A stretch of DNA of 8,649 nt from Verrucomicrobiota bacterium (GTDB lineage Bacteria; Verrucomicrobiota; Verrucomicrobiia; Verrucomicrobiales; Verrucomicrobiaceae), in assembly GCA_021413535.1 (NCBI GenBank), contig JAIOQF010000259.1, forward strand, positions 1 through 8,649, in the 5' to 3' direction. Shown here in pieces: positions 6,451 to 8,649 of this stretch (positions are counted from its first letter, which is position 1; every line of letters begins with the position of its first letter). A model generated the notes under the pieces. That model did no database searches. It was not told the DNA's origin and saw only the letters and a program-made list of their open reading frames with translations. The position numbers and the translations under genes are program-made.

Positions 6451-6510
6451 AGGAGAGGAGCGCGGACTTCAGTCCCCATCAGCAAAGGAGGTGGGGCTTT
6501 TCAGCCCCGC
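6451..6510 (+). repeat. Two tandem REP-like hairpin units
   Basis: Two related units lie side by side. The first is AGGAG followed by the palindrome GGACT-TC-AGTCC (6464-6475). The second is AGGAGG followed by GTGGGGCT (6491-6498), loop TTTC, AGCCCCGC (6503-6510), an 8 bp stem with one wobble pair. Both share the layout A-rich, AGGAG, then a G-rich arm ending in CTT, CAG and a C-rich arm. This is the form of extragenic palindromic (REP-type) elements. No T-run follows, so they are not simple terminators. Confidence 0.5.
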
Positions 6511-6533
6511 TTCATATCGGCTCGCAGCCTTGC

Positions 6534-6550
6534 TGCTGCAAAAGGCAGCA
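6534..6550 (+). repeat. Perfect 6 bp hairpin
   Basis: TGCTGC (6534-6539) pairs with GCAGCA (6545-6550) around an AAAAG loop. A wider pair GGCTC (starting near 6519) and GAGCC (near 6569) could close a larger structure around it. It continues the hairpin cluster begun at 6451. Confidence 0.45.
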
Positions 6551-6576
6551 TTCATGCGGAGTGTCGCCTGAGCCAC

Positions 6577-6598
6577 TTTCGTAGACCTGCTACCGGAA
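6577..6598 (+). repeat. Bulged hairpin at the end of the REP-like cluster
   Basis: GTAG (6581-6584) pairs with CTAC (6590-6593) around ACCTG. The flanking TTTC (6577-6580) pairs with GGAA (6595-6598), one wobble included, with C6594 bulged out, so the stem is 8 bp. This is the last of four hairpins within 140 bp. Confidence 0.4.
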
Positions 6599-6700
6599 GG
6601 CGTATGGGACATCCGCCACCACTGCTGCTTCATCCGATCCGATCCTCCAATTCCCGTCAACTCGCTTTGCGGCTTCGAAACTGTCAAAACTCTTCTTCTG

Positions 6701-6728
6701 AATCGGCGACCATTAGCGAAATCAGCGA
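6701..6728 (+). repeat. Three imperfect nonamers
   Basis: AATCGGCGA (6701-6709), CATTAGCGA (6711-6719) and AATCAGCGA (6720-6728) share a common GCGA end. The first and third differ at one base, and a single base separates the first two. Short, so chance is possible, but it falls within a stretch rich in other short repeats. Confidence 0.35.
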
Positions 6729-6769
6729 ATGATAAAAGGCTTTAAACCTCTAATCATCAGACTCTTGCA

Positions 6770-6804
6770 TTCTATCTGCCTTGTGCCTTCCTTAACCCTT
6801 CCTG
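6770..6804 (+). repeat. Degenerate heptamer run
   Basis: In phase the bases read TTCTATC, TGCCTTG, TGCCTTC, CTTAACC, CTTCCTG. The second and third units differ at one position; the rest are pyrimidine-rich and only loosely similar. Weak on its own, listed because the same 7 nt period recurs at 3045-3079, 3153-3187, 7004-7024 and 7099-7126. Confidence 0.35.
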
Positions 6805-6904
6805 GGTAACTCCCAAGTAATTGCAAATTTCCCCCAAATAAATCCTTGTCCTCAGCATCAATCTTCGGTAAAAATGTGTGCTAATCTCGCGATAATTCCC
6901 TAAA

Positions 6905-6968
6905 AAACATTCATTAATACCCCGAATTTGTTTCATAAGCGCAGCTTATGGAATGTTTCGCATATAAT
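6905..6968 (+). promoter_or_regulatory. Nested palindrome adjoining a perfect TATAAT
   Basis: CATAAGC (6934-6940) and GCTTATG (6944-6950) form a perfect 7 bp inverted repeat around GCA. An outer perfect 8 bp pair, AAACATTC (6905-6912) with GAATGTTT (6951-6958), abuts it on the right and is offset by 21 nt on the left. TATAAT, the full -10 consensus, follows at 6963-6968. No good -35 box lies 16-18 bp upstream; that position is occupied by the palindrome. This is the arrangement of a promoter whose -35 region is replaced or covered by a regulator site. It would direct transcription toward the gene at 7203 with a leader of about 230 nt. Confidence 0.35.
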
Positions 6969-7003
6969 TTTTCGTTCAGTTTACCCAATATCCCAGCCGC
7001 CCG

Positions 7004-7024
7004 TTTTCACTTTTCACTTTTCAC
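7004..7024 (+). repeat. Three perfect TTTTCAC heptamers
   Basis: TTTTCAC occurs three times without a gap (7004-7010, 7011-7017, 7018-7024). The next 7-mers in phase are TTGTCCC and ATATCAC, which look like decayed copies. It lies between the candidate TATAAT at 6963 and the start codon at 7203, and would be in the 5' leader if that promoter is used. Confidence 0.7.
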
Positions 7025-7098
7025 TTGTCCCATATCACTTCTTCATCCGCAGATTTTCTGACCTAACCGCTAAAGCTCTTCCCAGTTCCTGCTCCAGA

Positions 7099-7171
7099 CC
7101 ATCTCCGATCTGCAATCTTCCATCTCCCAATTAGTCTCCCTATCTCATAGTCTCCGCGTCTCCCCATCTTC
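7099..7171 (+). repeat. Pyrimidine-rich degenerate heptamer array
   Basis: The first four units are clear: CCATCTC, CGATCTG, CAATCTT, CCATCTC, all with the pattern C-N-A-T-C-T-N. Further 7-mers follow in phase or nearly so (GTCTCCC, TATCTCA, TAGTCTC) with rising divergence up to about 7171. It ends some 30 bp before the start codon of the beta-strand-repeat gene, with no Shine-Dalgarno between. Confidence 0.5.
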
Positions 7172-7202
7172 ATAAGCAGTCCGCCCATATCACTACTCCC
7201 TC

Positions 7203-8649
7203 ATGAATAACGAACCCCGCCTCAGCCCCTTCATGCGCACGATTGCTCTCATCGTCGCCTTCCTCGTCCCCCTCGGCACGGCTCCGGTTGGCTTGCAGGC
7301 CGCTACTTACTACTGGGATACCAACGGAGTCACCGCAACCGCCTTTACGGCCACGGGCACATGGAGTTCCGGTGGTGCGTCGATTTGGAGCACGGATCCT
7401 ACGGGTGCCACAGCCACAGCCGCCGTCACCACAAACAACACTGATGACCTCTTCTTTTCTGCTGGAACCAATGTCGCTACCGCTGGCACCGTGACCATCA
7501 GCGGCACTCAGGCGGCGCACAGCATCACATTTGATGATAATTCAGGTGCCATCACCCTCAGCGGCGGAACGGCCATCAATATCGGCAGCGCCACGGCTGG
7601 ATCCGGCTTTTTCTTCACCAACGCCACGGGTTCGGCGAACATCATCGGCACCCCGATCATCCTCAACAGTGCGGCCACCGCGATTGCCATCTCCAACAGT
7701 GGCACCGCGCTCCAGACCTTTAATAGCACTGCCACCATCACCGGCGCGGCCACCACCGGCACCCAGACCATCACCGTTGGCACGAGCAATACGGGCGGCA
7801 TCACGCTCGCTGGCATCATCGGCAATGGCGGTGCTGGCGGCAAGGTCGCCCTCACGGTCAACAGCAGCGGCGCAGGCCTCACCACCCTCTCCGGTGCCAA
7901 CTCCTTCACGGGCCAGTTCACCGTGGCGAGAGGCACGCTCTCCATCGCTTCCATCAACAACAACGGCGGCAACGGCACGCTCGGCAATAGCAGCATCTCC
8001 CTGCCCGTCATCCTCGGCTCCAGCGGCGGCAATACCGGAACCCTGCAATACACCGCCGCCTCTGGCAGCAGCGACAAGGGCTTCGCTCTCGCTACCGGCG
8101 GCACGGGGGCTTTCGATGTGACTACGGCCCTGACCCTCACCGGCCCGATTACTGGCAGCGGCAACCTCTCCAAAGTTGGTGCCGGCGTGCTCACCCTCGA
8201 TCCCTCTCTCGTAAACGCCAGCAATCAAGGCGTTGGGACCTTGAGCCAGTTCACTGGCACAACGACCATCAACAACGGCAAGATCAAGCTAACTAGCTAT
8301 AACGTAGCCGGGGCAGCATATACGTTGGGAGCTATGTTCGGCCTCCAGAAAAGCGTTTACGACACCACCGGCTCGACCGCCGGCGTCGGCCTCGACGTGA
8401 CCCCGACGGGCACCGCCACCATCTCCGCCCCGGTTTTAGGCGGCCTCGCCGGCAGTGTGAACTTGGCGACGGCGATCACCACCAGCTACACTACTGTAAC
8501 CGCGCTCTACCTGAATCCGCAATCCGGTGTTTCAGCATCCTACGGAGGCGTCATTACCAACGGCTCCGGTGCAATGACCCTCACCAAAATGGGCCCGGGC
8601 ACCCAGACGCTCACGGGTTCCAGCACTTACACCGGCGCTACGACCGTCA
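7203..8649 (+). CDS. Exported protein with autotransporter-associated beta-strand repeats (3' truncated)
   Basis: The frame is open from ATG 7203 to the window end (482 codons, no stop). Residues 11-33 form a signal peptide (MRTIALIVAFLVPLGTAPVG, cleavage after LQA or LQAA); the ATG at 7233 (Met11) is an equally good start. The mature part is rich in G, T, S, A and N, starts YYWDTNG with a following GTWSSGG, and contains three recognisable repeats: GAGLTTLSGANSFTGQFTVA (from residue 224), GNLSKVGAGVLTLD to FTGTTTINNGKIKL (320-363, interrupted), and MGPGTQTLTGSSTYTGATTV at the window end (from about 463). The pattern G-x-x-T-L-T-G-x-x-T-Y-T-G-x-T-T-V defines passenger-associated beta-strand repeats, predicted to build a long beta-helix. 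Such proteins are surface-exposed or secreted and often very large; many end in a beta-barrel or a PEP-CTERM sorting signal, which would lie beyond the window. Function, perhaps adhesion, is inference only. Confidence 0.87.
   Translation, partial: MNNEPRLSPFMRTIALIVAFLVPLGTAPVGLQAATYYWDTNGVTATAFTATGTWSSGGASIWSTDPTGATATAAVTTNNTDDLFFSAGTNVATAGTVTISGTQAAHSITFDDNSGAITLSGGTAINIGSATAGSGFFFTNATGSANIIGTPIILNSAATAIAISNSGTALQTFNSTATITGAATTGTQTITVGTSNTGGITLAGIIGNGGAGGKVALTVNSSGAGLTTLSGANSFTGQFTVARGTLSIASINNNGGNGTLGNSSISLPVILGSSGGNTGTLQYTAASGSSDKGFALATGGTGAFDVTTALTLTGPITGSGNLSKVGAGVLTLDPSLVNASNQGVGTLSQFTGTTTINNGKIKLTSYNVAGAAYTLGAMFGLQKSVYDTTGSTAGVGLDVTPTGTATISAPVLGGLAGSVNLATAITTSYTTVTALYLNPQSGVSASYGGVITNGSGAMTLTKMGPGTQTLTGSSTYTGATTV

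Larger units (their letters stand above)
6338..7202. other. Long non-coding stretch between two divergent genes
   Basis: About 865 bp with no credible gene on either strand. Reading frames of 60-130 codons exist, but they cross hairpins and repeats and show no domain. It is visibly richer in A+T than the flanking genes, especially 6338-6440 and 6720-6990. It holds the candidate promoter of the minus-strand gene (6397-6425), a cluster of REP-like hairpins (6451-6600), nonamer and heptamer repeats (6701-6804, 7004-7024, 7099-7171), and a nested palindrome beside a TATAAT (6905-6968). Confidence 0.7.

Noticed and set aside
6343..6732. 129-codon open frame on the plus strand in the non-coding stretch
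   Set aside because: It crosses the hairpin cluster and the nonamer repeats, shows no domain, and has a composition unlike the neighbouring genes.
6928..7134. 68-codon open frame ahead of the surface-protein gene
   Set aside because: It translates the TTTTCAC and CATCT heptamer arrays into serine/phenylalanine/proline-rich sequence; better explained as repeats.
7508..8228. Two long open frames on the minus strand over the beta-strand-repeat gene
   Set aside because: They arise from the strongly biased G/T/A/S codons of the repeat protein; translations are low-complexity (P/V/A/L-rich or G/A/E-rich).

Overview
The window reads as chromosomal DNA of a GC-moderate to GC-rich bacterium, most likely from the Verrucomicrobia (PVC group). 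This rests on gene content and style: a secreted protein with autotransporter-associated beta-strand repeats, a lipoprotein with a planctomycete-type cytochrome c domain, a secreted ThuA-like protein, and no recognisable Shine-Dalgarno sequence ahead of any of the eight gene starts. The assignment is an inference; there is no rRNA or other decisive marker here.

Layout. 1-234: 3' end of a TPR-repeat protein gene. 303-875: pyrE (orotate phosphoribosyltransferase). 1056-1343: small glycine-zipper lipoprotein, closed by a clear intrinsic terminator (1370-1406). 1474-3030: glpD (FAD glycerol-3-phosphate dehydrogenase). 3031-3259: non-coding, with two arrays of degenerate 7-mers facing each other. 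3260-3724, 3731-4546 and 4592-5503: same-strand run of a monoheme cytochrome c-like lipoprotein, an Fpg/Nei-type DNA glycosylase and a secreted ThuA-domain protein. The first two are only 6 bp apart and probably co-transcribed. 5513-6337 (minus): Sfp-type 4'-phosphopantetheinyl transferase, tail-to-tail with the ThuA gene. 6338-7202: a long non-coding stretch of about 865 bp holding a candidate minus-strand promoter, a cluster of REP-like hairpins, nonamer and heptamer repeats, and a nested palindrome abutting a perfect TATAAT. 7203-end: 5' part of a large exported beta-strand-repeat protein that runs off the window.

How the genes fit together. Most are housekeeping or stand-alone functions: pyrimidine synthesis, glycerol-3-phosphate oxidation into the quinone pool, base-excision repair and carrier-protein activation. 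No polyketide or peptide synthase lies near the transferase. The exported set (glycine-zipper lipoprotein, cytochrome lipoprotein, ThuA protein, beta-strand-repeat protein) points to a cell with a well-developed periplasm and outer surface. I do not see a clear new multi-gene system. The most unusual material is in the two non-coding stretches: the phased 7-mer arrays, the hairpin cluster and the palindrome-plus-TATAAT element.
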